A stretch of DNA of 64,000 bases from NCBI RefSeq assembly GCF_037325665.1, contig NC_090246.1, positions 62,209,622-62,273,621 of the forward strand, given 5' to 3'. The DNA is from Littorina saxatilis (taxonomy: Eukaryota; Mollusca; Gastropoda; Littorinimorpha; Littorinidae). Position 1 is the stretch's first letter. Each line of letters opens with the position of its first letter. Below are positions 33,040 through 44,252 of this stretch, piece after piece. A program made the position numbers and the translations under genes. The notes under the pieces were generated by a model. It was not told the origin of the DNA, did no database searches, and was given only the letters and a program-made list of their open reading frames with translations.

Positions 33040-36000
33040 ATCATTTTTGCAGTCATACTCCAATTCCGAGGGAAGCATGCTGGAAGATTTCACGTTTCTT
33101 TTAACCCATCAAACTCCGACATAGATTACAGGATCATTTTCATGTGTACTTCGTCTTCCGCTTGCATGTACACACGAAGGGAGATAAGACACTACCAGGT
33201 CTGCACATAAGTTGACCTGGGAGATCAGAAAAATGTCGACCTTTAACCCACCAGTCGCGGTCGGATTACAAACCCCGAATCTTCCACATGGAAGGCTGAC
33301 GTCCTTACCACTCACTAGGCTATTCGCCCGTCTACCAGAGTTATTAAATTCCTGGCGCCGGCACAGTTTGCGTCCAGTGAACATGTTATTTCATTTCATT
33401 TTTACATTTAGTCAAGTTTTGACTAAATGTTTTAACATAGAGGTGGAATCGAGACGAGGGTCGTGGTGTACGTGTGTCTGTGTGTGTGTGTGTGTGTGAG
33501 TGTGTCTGTGCGTGTGTATGTGTAGAGCGATTCAGAGTAAACTACTGGACCGATCTTTATGAAATTTTACATGAGAGTTCCTGGGTATGATATCCCCAGA
33601 CATATTTTTCATTTTTTCGATAAATGTCTTTTATGACGTCATATCCGGCTTTTTGTAAAAGTTGAGGCGGCACTGTCACACCTTCATTTTTCAATCAAAT
33701 TGATTGAAATTTTGGCCAAGCAATCTTCGACGAAGGCCGGACTTCAGTGTTGCATTTCAGCATGGAGGCTTAAAAATTAATTGATGACTTTGGTCATTAA
33801 AAATCCGAAAATTGTAATTAAAATTATTTTTTTATAAAACGATCCAAAAGTACTTTTATTTTATTCTTCATCATGTTCTGATTCAAAAAACATATAAATA
33901 TGTTATATTCGGATTAAAAACAAGCTCTGAAAATTAAAAATATAAAAATTATGATTAAAAATAAATTTCCGAAATCGTTTTAAAAACAATTTCATCTTAT
34001 TCCTTGTCGGTTCCTGATTCCAAAAACATATAGATATGATATGTTTGGATTAAAAACACGCTCAGAAAGTTAAAACGAAGAGAGGTACAGTAAAGAAACA
34101 GGCTCGTCACTTTCACTGCCTTTTGCACTAGCGGCGGACTACGGTCATTGTGAAAAAATGCAGTGCGTTCAGTTTCATTCTGCGAGTTCCACAGCTTGAC
34201 TAAATCAAAATGTAGTAATTTCGCCTTACGCGACTTGTTTATTATCCCATTGCTGGGAAACCTGTGTTGCTTCCTCCCAGCGGAAAGGCAGCAGGCTACT
34301 CAAGAATGTGCATGTTTAAGTGTCATCAGCCACCTGTACTTCCAGCCAAGGTCTTTTACATGCTACTGTGATGACACAGGGGTGAGACATGGATTCTTTC
34401 TCTTAGGCATCATATCAACTCGACCCCTCCCAGCCTGGATTCCAACCTGTGATTTGAGGATCACAAGTCAAGTGCTCTACCAACTGACCTACCATCCCCC
34501 CTGTACTACTGGCTACACCCATTTCTAAACTCCACAGACTCATCAGATCTCACATCAAACGCCTGTCAGCATGCAATACCTACCCGAGTTGTTCAAATCC
34601 TGTGGCTGGCAGAGAACCGTCTGCAGGTAGGAGTAAGTGCTGGTAGGCTGCACGTTGGCACTGGGCCCTGCTTGGGGGTAGTAGGCGTTGGTCCAGATGG
34701 TCTGCAGGTCAGCATACGTGGAGGAGGTGGAGATGTCTGTGTAACCACTGGAGTGTAACTGATCTGGACGAGGCGTGTGCAGACCACTTTCAGTTGTGGC
34801 CGAGGAGGTGTTGTTGATCATGGTGTTGACGGGGTCGTTGTCTGCGCTGCTGGTACCCGGTGGCATTGTCATGATGCTGCTTTGATTGCTGCTGTTATAG
34901 CTGAGTGCCAGATCTCGCAGTGTGCGCGCCTCTTTGCAGGGAAACACCAAGACCACCTATCACAAGACAAGAACAGTTTTAATTCACTGACTCTGCCAAC
35001 AGTTTTACTGCTGTTATAGCTGAGTGCCAGATCTCGCAGTGTGCGCGCCTCTTTGCAGGGAAACACCAAGACCACTTATCACAAGACAAGAACAGTTTTA
35101 ATTCACTGACTCTGCCAACAGTTTTACTGCTGTTATAGCTGAGTGCCAGATCTCGCAGTGTGCGCGCCTCTTTGCAGGGAAACACCAAGACCACCTATCA
35201 CAAGACAAGAACAGTTTTAATTCACTGACTCTGCCAACAGTTTTACTGCTGTTATAGCTGAGTGCCAGATCTTGCAGTGTGCGCGCCTCTTTGCAGGGAA
35301 ACACCAAGACCACTTATCACAAGACAAGAACAGTTTTAATTCACTGACTCTGCCAACAGTTTTACTGCTGTTATAGCTGAGTGCCAGATCTCGCAGTGTG
35401 CGCGCCTCTTTGGAGGGAAACACCAAGACCACCTATCACAAGACAAGAACAGTTTTAATTCACTGACTCTGCAAACAGTTTTACTCTCCATAAGTAACCA
35501 CACCCAACCCAACCCCCGCCATTGCCTTTTTATGATGTGTTTCTACATTGATTTGCTTTCTTGTTTGATTCCTGGTTTTTGTAAATCAGAAGTATTTTCA
35601 CCTCACACCGCACAGACATAGTGACAATTTAGACAGTACATCAAAGCCTTGCATGAGTGGTGCATCAAAGTCAATATCATTAACAGCACCAACACATCTT
35701 CTTACAGAAACAAGTTACATGAAATCTCCAGTAAAGATACCATTACAACTTAGCCAACTTTTTGGCCTCACTTTCAAAATTGGATCTTAATTAAACGCCT
35801 GGAACTTGAGCATAATTATAAATGCCCAACAGCTACTCACCTTTTCTCTGTCATAATCTGGGATGCAGGGAAAGGTGTAGACAGTAACATCTTCTGGGGC
35901 CATTACAACAGCATGTGGACATGTGCTCTTTCCATCAGATTCGCTCTGGTGTTTGATGATGTCAATCTTTATTGGAAGCTGCAAATGAAATATGCACAGG

Positions 36001-37150
36001 ATAAATAAATCTTCAGAAGCAAACAAAATATGTGCTCTCCTCACCTGAATTGCATTGGGGTTAGATTATGTTGGCCTCTCAGGTTATGTGAAAGCTTTGA
36101 ACAAAATACATCCAGCATATAAGCTTTGATATGGCACAGTGGAAATATGATTATGACTTTTCTTGCAAATTCAGAACTTTATCCCACAGGGTTAGACAGT
36201 ATAAGATGTTTGGTGGGATGCTGTCAGATCAGTTTTTTTGTTGGTCCTCGGGAAGCATATTGTCTTCTGTTTCATCTTTATCGACCGAGGCGACAAGGCT
36301 CAGGTTGACTGAAATGTAACAGAAGCTGATATGCTCCCTGAGGACCAACACAAATTTGCTGGTCTGACAAGAAGCGACAAAACATCTTTTTTGTCATCAT
36401 TTTTGCAGTGCAAAAGTACGCACAATCATTAACAGGGAGCTTATGTTGTGAACGTAATTTTTTTTAATTCAATTCAGGGCCCAATGCCCGTGAGAAGTTC
36501 AAGCGATCACCTCATACTTGTATGTCACGACAAACGTTAACTTTGCGTTGCTTTTCTTAGTCTAAAAATGATCACATTCACAGCTGTCATCATCTACATG
36601 TGTGTGAGTTCAGTAAGTTTTTAGCATGTGCCTTTTCTTTTAAGTGTTTTAAGACTTTTTATTGCGCAATTTGTGATGGCACAGCTAAGTTGCAAATTCA
36701 CCATTAGTCGTCGCGGTAGTGAGTCTTTACAATCGTTGTCATCGGACACATGAATCCAAAGCCGCGATGGTTATTTTTATGGCTGATTATGCTTGCTCAT
36801 ATGATGTCACTGTGAATAATGTATAACAGTTTTTCAGCTTACTGATTAACAATAACAGACTCTTTGAGTCTTCCAGCTGTTGTAAAGTGATTCTAATGCT
36901 GCAAGATACTGAAGGGTGTCTTGTTTCTACAGTGTCAATTTGTTTCTTAGTTAAATACAGAACTTCCTTAATTATATTCACTGACCTTAACTCTTGGAAG
37001 CTTGTCCTGAATCTGTGGGTTGGGCGTGCAGCAAGTATAGCAGAAAAACTTGCGTGACTTGAGGCAGTTCTTGCACTTGTGCCTGGACTCTGTTGTGTCC
37101 AGAAATGCTGGATCATCAATGGCCAAGTCAGGAAATGGATCTTCAACCAT
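30457..37150 (-). CDS. DTWD1: DTWD1, tRNA-uridine aminocarboxypropyltransferase, five recognised exons
   Basis: Coding exons in transcript order: 37150-36986, 35978-35841, 34956-34584, 32287-32147 and 30734-30457; all junctions keep frame (phases 0, 0, 1, 1) and give 364 residues from the ATG that begins the first of these exons (human is about 304). A CxxC...CxxC zinc-type knuckle is at C26, C29, C37, C40. [10 protein letters not shown] opens exon 2 and VVLVFP opens exon 3. The DxTW signature of the DTW/TapT fold is DCTW at 256-259 in [20 protein letters not shown] lies in the last exon. DTWD1 makes acp3U at position 20 of several tRNAs from S-adenosylmethionine. Exon 3 is longer than usual, with a Ser/Thr/Asn/Gln-rich insert. 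Its acceptor is copied five times (34890-35484). Introns hold a hAT-like element and MITEs. Upstream exons may exist (see 44253-45973). Confidence 0.93.
30906..31894 (-). mobile_element. hAT-like element remnant with BED-type zinc finger, in DTWD1 intron
   Basis: The ends are inverted, CAGACCTGTTTACC and GGTAAACAGGTCTG, and GCAATG directly repeats on both outsides (hAT elements usually duplicate 8 bp). On the minus strand at about 31640-31200 the translation includes [20 protein letters not shown], then FITAKQ and [20 protein letters not shown]. This is the layout of BED/ZBED-like proteins derived from hAT transposases. The zinc-finger part and the following part are in different frames, and the rest of the transposase is missing. 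Confidence 0.65.
31895..32146. other. DTWD1 intron with CA microsatellite
   Basis: An (AC)n run at 32119-32138 lies next to the 5' splice site of the DTWD1 exon 32287-32147. Nothing else recognised. Confidence 0.4.
32669..33345 (-). mobile_element. diverged tRNA-SINE copies with poly-C tract
   Basis: A short fragment at about 32669-32735 (CTTCTTCTTCTTCTTTG then CATGGGCTGAAAC) and a longer diverged copy at about 32919-33345 both read on the minus strand. The longer one keeps a tRNA-like head (AATAGCCTAGTGAGTGGTAAGG, with a 4-bp insert, about 33310-33335) and family A body motifs such as AGCATGCTGG. A C run of about 30 (33009-33039) interrupts it. No clear target duplication was found, consistent with age. 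Confidence 0.6.
33401..34240 (+). mobile_element. Helentron-like element, family HA, copy 2
   Basis: 5' hairpin ATTTAGTCAAG/CTAAATG at 33406, TG/GTCT microsatellite, body as in the other copies, 3' arm CTTGACTAAAT then TCGCCTTACGCGACTTGTTT at the end. It lacks the nested SINE seen in copy 1. It lies in the DTWD1 intron between exons 34584 and 32287, in sense opposite to the gene. Confidence 0.78.
34243..34505 (-). mobile_element. tRNA-derived SINE, family D
   Basis: On the minus strand the head GATGGTAGGTCAGTTGGTAG carries an A-box-like sequence, followed by GGTTGGAATCC as B box. The distal end CCTCCCAGCGGAAAGGCAGC (as read on the plus strand) resembles blocks that flank the minisatellite at 23290-23832. 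It abuts the Helentron-like element directly. No target duplication identified. Confidence 0.65.
34890..35484 (-). repeat. five 119-bp tandem units duplicating the DTWD1 exon 3 acceptor
   Basis: Units begin at 34890, 35009, 35128, 35247 and 35366, differing by only a few substitutions. Each holds intron sequence with a pyrimidine-rich stretch, the acceptor CTTGTGATAG, and the first 60 or so exon bases (GTGGTCTTGGTGTTTCCC onward). Candidate exon starts are 34956, 35075, 35194, 35313 and 35432. Only 34956 runs on into the full exon. Because 119 is not a multiple of three, use of any upstream acceptor shifts frame and meets a stop within about 70 codons. Confidence 0.95.
35485..35840. other. DTWD1 intron, nothing recognised
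   Basis: Intron between exons 35978-35841 and 34956-34584, outside the tandem repeat; no named feature. Confidence 0.4.
36238..36353. mobile_element. small fold-back MITE in DTWD1 intron
   Basis: TTGTTGGTCCTCGGGAAGCA at the left is nearly complementary to TGCTCCCTGAGGACCAACA at the right, 116 bp overall. The interior has a weaker inner pairing. No superfamily assigned. Confidence 0.6.
36354..36985. other. DTWD1 intron, nothing recognised
   Basis: No repeat or frame named in this stretch. Confidence 0.35.
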
Positions 37151-37246
37151 CTGCATCAATAACAACAACAAATTTAAAATGGTATTCATCAGAAAAGTAA
37201 AAATAATACAATCGAAAATTTTAGTAATAAATTTTCATTTGATTAA

Positions 37247-37963
37247 CCTTTTAACTACCAAGTTTATTGTTCTGTAGAATCCCTCAGCTCCCAAGTTATT
37301 TTGAGCAGAGACGGTCAAAAACGGGTATGCGTGTTTAAATTATTATTACTCAGTTTCTCTTTGTCAGATTGATAAAAAAAAATTGGTATGTTATTGGATA
37401 GGGATCAAACTTCAAAGAGTGTGTGTTCTTCTTCTTGGTGGTATGTATGTCGCAGTGTTATCATGATTTATGTACCTGTTTACCTGTCAATAAAGTTGAA
37501 ACAATTACGCTTACTTGTTGCTCCGGTATATCATCCGTTTCGCTGTCACTTGTTGATATTCATTGAACAATCAAAGTAGGTCAGATCAGCAGTGTTCACA
37601 GAAATGCTGATGTCGAAGCCAGAATCTTCTAATTGATGTCTATTTTCGTGGAGATAATCAAGCATAGTCATGAAATCAGGATCACTGTCATCTGAATCCA
37701 TGTCGGCACCAAGCGCCCAAAAGATTTGGTGAAAAAAGATCGATTGTAACTCTCACAGAGATCGAAAGCACATGGGGAAAAAACAAGGCGGAAGTGAGAC
37801 AATCCCACAATGCATTTGCAACCGTCTTATTACTACTGCTCGCGCACAACAACCGCAAACAACCGAAACAGACGCTACACCGGCGAGGGGCGGTATCGGG
37901 CGGTATGGGAATAGCGGCAATGGCGGAAGACGGGCGGTATCGGGCGGTATGGTAGTTAAAAGG
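37247..37963 (-). mobile_element. piggyBac-like deletion derivative with transposase N-terminus
   Basis: TTAA flanks both ends (37243-37246 and 37964-37967). Ends are inverted: CCTTTTAACTACC and GGTAGTTAAAAGG; CC-starting termini after TTAA are typical of piggyBac. On the minus strand an ATG at 37701 opens MDSDDSDPDFMTMLDYLHEN and about 30 more codons, then stops at 37547; acidic codons (SDSETDDIPEQQ) continue in the next frame. Short acidic leaders of this type begin many piggyBac transposases. The catalytic part is absent. GC-rich GGGCGGTAT repeats lie near the right end. Confidence 0.65.
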
Positions 37964-39540
37964 TTAATATACTTACCCAACTCACGTATAGCATATAGCA
38001 ATTTACTTCAGTTTAGTGCTAGAACGCTGTACTACGCATCACCTTGGTAACAAGGGAGGCAACTCTAAAAAAAAGAACGACCCTGACCTATAAACAGGAT
38101 ATAGGCCAGACCGAGGCTGCCTTCCTACTTGCGCGCGCATACACTGCGCGGCCATATTGAATCATTCCCACTGAAGCGGATAAACCCCTTCTTTTTTTTC
38201 GAGAAAATCTTAATAGCGGGGTAGGAGGGAGGGAATTAACGATGTGAGTTGGGTAAGTATATTAATGAAATGAAAATTTATTACTACAATTTTCTATTAA
38301 ATTACATATCTTATCCCAACTCACATAGCAGATTGCTAATGCAGGTGGTGGGATGCTCACTCTATGAGCTAGGCAATAATTGGCCCTGCTGCTACCATTG
38401 CTGGTAGCGCATTGGAACCGTCCTGTCACGCGCTGGAAATGTCGCGCGCTGGAAATGTCGCGCAGGTAGAGGTTGATAAAGACGCCCTCCGATCTCCAGT
38501 AGGCGGAGTCAAGGACTTCAGATAATCTTCCCGATTTTAGCACCAACTTAGATATGTCCTTATCTACCTTTGTGTTCAAATACGATAAGAGTAGCTTTTG
38601 CTTGTGATCTTAAACCCCTTGTGTGAGACAGGAAAGAGCATAGTGATCTAACTGGTCAGATTCATAAGACTGGGTCGCCTGCGGCGAGAATCCTATGAAG
38701 AGGAAGAACTTAGACCATCGGAGATGGTTGTCCTGGCTTCTGATTCTTGGCTAAGAAGTCTGGCCAGAAACAGAGTGAGATACAGCGTCTCTATTGAAAA
38801 CTACGTCTCCCTGTAAGCCGAAGAGTGCGTCAATCTCGCTACCTCTGCGTGCTGTCGCTAGAAGTAAAAGGCAGAGCGTTTCGCGCGTCAGGTTTATGAA
38901 GGCTAGCGGACTGTAGCAGTTCGAAACCAGTGGAGCATAGAAACTCCTGTACCAAAAGACTCGGACTTATGAACCCTATCTAGCCTATGGTCTCTCTGTG
39001 AAGAGAGACCCGTAATCTTATAATGCGAGCTAAGTAAGTCACACTGATAAGATTTGGGGGAAACATTGCCTAATTCGGGTAAGGCCTAGGATTAGGTCCA
39101 TGTTCTATCTCGCACAGCGTGGACGGAGCCCAAGAGAGAACTGTCCAAGTTATGAACACGCCCCCCCTCTTTTCCTTTCCGCCTTGTCTCAAAAGACTTA
39201 TGAGTGAGGAGGAAGGCCCCGTTTGCGAGAGTGTGACAGAATGTCACTGGTCTTTTTCAAAGAAAAGGATGAAGTTCTAAGAGGTAATCAAGCTCCAGAG
39301 AAGACAACCGTTGTCCTCAATGACTACGGGAGTGGCATCAGTGAGAACTATATATACCCCTGTCCCTACGTGGTGGCTTGAAAGAAAGAGGGCGAACTCC
39401 TGTTAAACCGGACGTGTAGCCCTCGCGGGAGCGAAGTACTGCTGAAGTTGTGTTTGAGTAAACAACAGTACAATAGCTGAAGCCGTAAGGCCGCAGCTTG
39501 AAAGTTAAAAAGATTGCCGGACTGGCCCGTGTTCAAAACA

Positions 39541-39612
39541 GTCACCCATCCCGGTAGTAACCGGGCCCAATGCTGCTTAACCTCGGTGGTCGGAACGAGA
39601 CCGTGTTACAGC
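39541..39612 (-). ncRNA. 5S-rRNA-like segment inside the DIRS fossil
   Basis: On the minus strand, GTTAAGCAGCATTGGGCC and GGTTACTACCGGGATGGGTG align with the internal control region of eukaryotic 5S rRNA (box A, intermediate element, box C). Upstream GTAACACGGTCTCGTTCC resembles the preceding 5S stretch. A T run at about 39511-39516 follows, which could act as a Pol III terminator. About 70 bp are similar; the 5' and 3' ends of 5S are not recognised, so it is not a functional rRNA gene. It may be part of the element or a separate 5S-derived SINE insertion. Confidence 0.65.
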
Positions 39613-41999
39613 CTTTTGCTGTAAAACGAGAAAGTCTATGCCATGGCTGCAAGGAGGCGGGTATACTTTCCCTGTTGCAAAAGCAGGGGTGAAAAGTCGG
39701 GAGTATTGAAAACCTGATTGCCTGTTAGTTCTGTGTTAATCCAGCCCGCAATTGGGGAAGACACGTGCGGGTATCAGTAACCTGATCCGCTCTCAGACCA
39801 TGCTCCTACCGATACCCATCCCGAGGGAGGGGTGCGTGAGTGTCTTATGAGTTTTCAGTTTCCCGATGACTGTATGGTTAGAGGCATTACGTGGAGCTAG
39901 TTCTGAAACCTTGAGAAGATATCTTCAAGGGAAGAGAACTGGCTTAGGGATAGAGGTGGCCTCTGTTTTGCCAAGGTTTCGTTAACTGGTACTTCAAGTG
40001 CTGGAAACCTGAAGTTGGATACCCGCTGAGGGTAAAGGTAAGTTGTACCCTCTTTCTGCCTTTGTGCGGAAGTGACTCAGCCTATATTGTCGCTAGAAAA
40101 GCGTGCAGAGAGATCTGAGTATGTATCCGAAGCTGAATCCCTGAAACTGGAGTTCCGTGATTCAGCCTTCTTTGAGCTTAATCCAGAGGAAAAGAGGGGT
40201 AGACGCGGTAGAGCCAGAAGCCTATACCATACTGTGACAAGTGTGACGTCGGTTCGATTGCTTAGCCGAGAAGGGTTGATATTTTGACTGGGCGTAAAAC
40301 TGAGTACTATTCTGCAATGTAGGAGAGGACCCCCTAGCACATTGCAAATTTGTGCAAAATCCAGGGGCCGCCGCTGGTAAGACTACAGTAAGAGTGTAGC
40401 TTGTTAACTCGTGGGAGAAAAGGACCCTGAGGGGCGTGAAGTTGAATCCCTGAACCACAAGGAATGTGTTTCTATCTGTTATTGCCAAAAACATAAGTGT
40501 TCACTATCTTTTGCGTATGGGAAAAAAATCCCCAATGCTAAAAGCTTCTGTGCCGAACATAAGGGTCCCCACATGATGGTGTCCTTAGTTCTTTCCATAA
40601 CCTCTTGAAGTAAAACGCTGAAACTTCCGAAGTTAATTGAGTCCTTCGTGTTGCCCGGCGATAGTCGCTGAAGTGCGACTGAAGCCATTTAACCTTAAAC
40701 GAAGAGGCTTGTACGTTTGAAGCTAGCCATAAGCTGTCAGGGGCCTAGTCGAAAGTAAGAAGTAGCGACCGCTTTAGGCGGAATGCCGCTACCAGAAGGG
40801 GTAGGCTTCGCCCGAAATGTTCCGTCTGATAGGTTAAGGACAGTGGCTCGGTAAACCGAAAAGTTTTTGAGTCAGAATGTGCACCAGTTAGTTGGCCATG
40901 TTCTGGAGAGCTGATGGAAAACCAGAGCTTATGACTCTATGAGAATGCCAGCGATTCCGTAAACCGGAAAAGCTGTGTTTGCTTTAATAGCTTGACCTGT
41001 TTTCCGCCGCTTAGGCGAAAATTGGTGGCACTTAGCAGCTTCATCCGAGAAGGCGGAAATGGAGAGGTATGCAACTTCACCATAAGTGGAAGTACATACT
41101 CCCAATGCTGCCTAAGCCAGAGGGTACCTGAAACCCTATGTGTGCTTGCCTAGCTTCTCCATTATCTTGCCTAGTTGGAGGTAGTGGGTGGAAAGCTAAA
41201 GCAGTTTCCGGTTTCTTGCCGGAAGATGGGGAGGTATGCAACGTATCGTAGACGTGCGAACACTCCCCTGCTGAACACAAAAAGCAGTGAGTGCCGGAGT
41301 AGCTCCGCCTCTTACTTGCCACCTTAAGCCAAGCAACGGCTGACCAAGCAAGGAACCCTCTATGAAAGGAGAAGACTAAAGTGACTCGATGGTGACTTTA
41401 TCTTGGATCCTAGACCCAGAGAGAAAGAAGACCCAGCCCGCGTGCACAGAGTGTGCAAAGAGACGCGCTGAGAGGCTCATCTGCTCAGCAGAAACTTTAG
41501 CCAAAGTGGCTAGCAGCGTAGTGACGTCCTTCTCCCCCGCGTCACAACGAAACTCGAAGGGGTCGAGAGCAGAGGAGATAAAAGCGAGAGAGATCTTTGC
41601 AAATTTTCGAAAGAGTAATCGGAAGAGTAGCACGCGGGAGGGCAAGTGTCGATGAGGTTGTACGAGTGGCTGTTGAAAGTAAACTTCCTGCAGGCACCCA
41701 GAGAGAGAGAGGAGTGGGATGCTTCACATGAGCAAGCCACGGTTTGACTGAGTCCGGCGCCGTACTGTGTGCTGTCAGTAGGTGCGTTGACTTGCAGTCG
41801 GTTTTGCTCAGAAACTTGGCCATATATGAGGCAACAGAGGGAGATTCGCAGAACGAAAGGAACGCGTTTCTTCCCGAGCTGAGCGGAAGTCACCCAAAGC
41901 TGAAGGTGGTGGTACGGACAAGCTTGCCGAAGCCACCACCCCTTCCTCAAAATACCGAGAAACTACCTCCGCTGCCGATGCTAAAGCATGGGTAAGTTT

Positions 42000-42290
42000 G
42001 GATGGTAGCCGGAAATTGGTGTCTTCTTCCTGAGCGAAAGCACCGTAATCCGAACCGTAGTCCTGCACATCCGTGCATGCCGGAATTCTGCTACCACACT
42101 GACTGCTATAGTCTGGTGAAGCGTTAACCGGAAGAAACCCGCATTGGGGAGCTTGTATGGTAACCAGAAGTTGGTGTCTTCTTCTTCTTGAGCGTAAGCA
42201 CCGAACTCCGAACCATAGTCTTGCACGTCAGTGCATGCCGGAAATCCGCTACCACACTGACTGTTATAGTCTGGTGAAGCGTTAACCGGA
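42000..42290 (-). repeat. two-unit tandem repeat in the DIRS gag-like region
   Basis: Two diverged units of about 170 bp share GGTGTCTTCTTC, CTGGTGAAGCGTTAACCGGA and CGTGCATGCCGGAA-type blocks. The duplication lies within the gag-like part of the fossil. Confidence 0.7.
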
Positions 42291-43424
42291 AGGGAAGACA
42301 CCCACGGGATTCCATACCTGCATGATGCCTCCGACCTCCTGCCCCCTGTGCGGAAGTGGGGAACACTGTGCCACACCTGCCTCGTTCTCGGAGGTGGTGG
42401 GCGGTAGCGAATCTCCCGTTTGGTCAAAGACCAAACGCGCATTTGGGTCTCTACTCTGCACCATCCGCCCGCGCTCGCGGAACGAAGTAGCCAGGGGATC
42501 GGAACTTTCTCTCTCTGCCCGGCAATCGGGTGGAGGTACTCTCTCCAAATGACGCACTTCACTTTGGCCGGAGAACCCGGTTATTAGCGAAGAATAAATA
42601 CCTTGTGAACGATCGGACCGAGTGGAAGTTAGTTCCGCTGAAAGAGAGTTAATCTGCGCACTCAAAGAGAGGAGCAACGAAGAAACATCATGCTTGTCGG
42701 GTGACTTTGGTAAATCAATAGTAACGTCAAAAGAATTTCTTGACGAAGGGTCTAAAACCTTAACAACAGCCTGACTAGACGAACCTTTAGCTTTCCTAGC
42801 CGGGAAAAGCTCAACAGAAACCTGCTTAGAACTAGTCTTCTTTTTGCCACTGTCCGACATGTCGGACGGTAGTATACAAAAATGTATGTAAACAAGACCA
42901 ACTGTGGCAAAAACAACATAAACCGTAAAAGTTTGGAAAGGGCTCACCCAAAACACAGTCTGAGAGGAGAAGAACGTGAAGAAAAATACCAAAGTGAAGT
43001 CTGTCTAAAGCTAGAAGCAGACAAAAGGCTGAAAAGCCTGAGCGTAGCAGAAACGCGTTCGCAACACGCGCTCGCTGAAAGTGGAATGATTCAATATGGC
43101 CGCGCAGTGTATGCGCGCGCAAGTAGGAAGGCAGCCTCGGTCTGGCCTATGTCCTGTTTATAGGTCAGGGTCGTTCTTTTTTTAGAGTTGCCTCCCTTGT
43201 TACCAAGGTGATGCGTAGTACAGCGTTCTAGCACTAAACTGAAGTAAATTGCTATATGCTATATTTGAGTTCGGATAAGATATGTAATTTAATTCTGTTT
43301 TACCAAAAATATCATTACTACCTCATAGATAGTTAATTATGTGTACTTACTAAGTACACTGTCAGGGTCCGCCCAAGGAACAGATTTTCTTACTTTCAAA
43401 TGGAGTAAATAGTCAATAAACATG

Positions 43425-43745
43425 CTGTATCTAAGTTTCAACACACATTGTAATTCAATTAAGTTGGCGTTTTAATGAAACAGATCCTGTGATTGGTCAG
43501 AATGCCCCAACTCATTAAAAATTACTGGTCATTAATTGTCGATAACCACTTGCTAAAAAATCAATTAACCACCTGCTGGCGAGGCGCATTGATACAACCT
43601 CAACTAGTCTCGGTTAGCTTTGAGGGTCATATTACAAGTAGGAAATATGAAGGCCAATGAAATACTGAGACCATAAGGTATGCGAAGTGATGACGTCGAA
43701 TACGTGACGTAAGCTGATGCATGAATTCTTCCGGACTACGTCAGT
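43425..43745 (+). repeat. dispersed repeat, copy 1
   Basis: It shares ATTGTAATTCA, TGTGATTGGT, CACCTGCTGGC and CTCAACTAGTCTC in the same order with 54545-54832. The copies are strongly diverged. The family is not recognised. Confidence 0.55.
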
Positions 43746-44012
43746 CAATTCCAAATAATCGCTTTTGTGATGAAAAGATTTGTTTTAGAGTTTGCTGTCC
43801 AGAACCCCGTCAAAAAAGAAGGGAAAATGTATGTGAAAGAAAACAAAACAGGAGCAGAGTAATAAGATAGGAATACAGAGACATATTTCTTGGGACTTGA
43901 CCCTTGCAGGTAGGTGGACTGAAAGTAGTGTGTGAACAGAACCAATTCTGTCTGTTTACCATCGCATGAAAGCAGGAAAGAGATCGTCGTCAGATTGAAT
44001 TACAATAACATC

Positions 44013-44172
44013 AACATGCTTCCATTTGAAACTTCTCGGTTGTCATCGTGGATTAACGCCCTCCCAAAGTCTAATTGAAGCCCTCCGTCGCTTCGCTCCG
44101 TCGGGCTTCAATTTGCTTTGGTCGGGCGTCAATCCACGATGACGACCTCGAAGTTTCAAATGGAAGCATGTT
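44013..44172. mobile_element. fold-back MITE, 160-bp palindrome
   Basis: AACATGCTTCCATTTGAAAC at the left is complementary to GTTTCAAATGGAAGCATGTT at the right, and the pairing continues inward (TCATCGTGGATT against AATCCACGATGA). It is the same size class as the palindrome at 19542-19701 but unrelated in sequence. Confidence 0.75.
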
Positions 44173-44252
44173 AATGTGTAATTATAATAACAACAAAAAC
44201 ACAGAATCAACCAACAACAATAGCATTATTATTGGAGAGGAAAAGGACTTAC

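Larger units (their letters stand above)
37966..43291 (-). mobile_element. DIRS-type tyrosine-recombinase retroelement, fossil
   Basis: About 5.3 kb, read on the minus strand. Terminal repeats of about 190 bp are inverted, not direct (about 37979-38170 against 43085-43270). Just inside the 3' end is a region complementary to both outer ends (about 38244-38330), the internal complementary region expected of DIRS elements. Parts seen: a gag-like region at about 42990-41380 and the C-terminal end of a tyrosine recombinase at about 38580-38262 (YWRSEGVFINLYLRD). The reverse transcriptase could not be recognised. The element is clearly broken, with many breaks, so it is old or non-autonomous. A 5S-rRNA-like segment lies inside. 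Confidence 0.75.

Noticed and set aside
34890-35484. CRISPR-like or protein-repeat array
   Set aside because: Units are contiguous 119-bp copies of an intron-exon junction with no variable spacers, in a eukaryotic gene.
37547-37701. Frame MDSDDSDPDF... as DTWD1 first coding exon
   Set aside because: It stops before any fitting donor, its acidic continuation is in another frame, no acceptor precedes it, and it lies between TTAA-flanked inverted ends typical of a piggyBac derivative.
39541-39612. Functional 5S rRNA gene
   Set aside because: Only the central 70 bp or so resemble 5S; the ends needed for the terminal stem are not recognisable.
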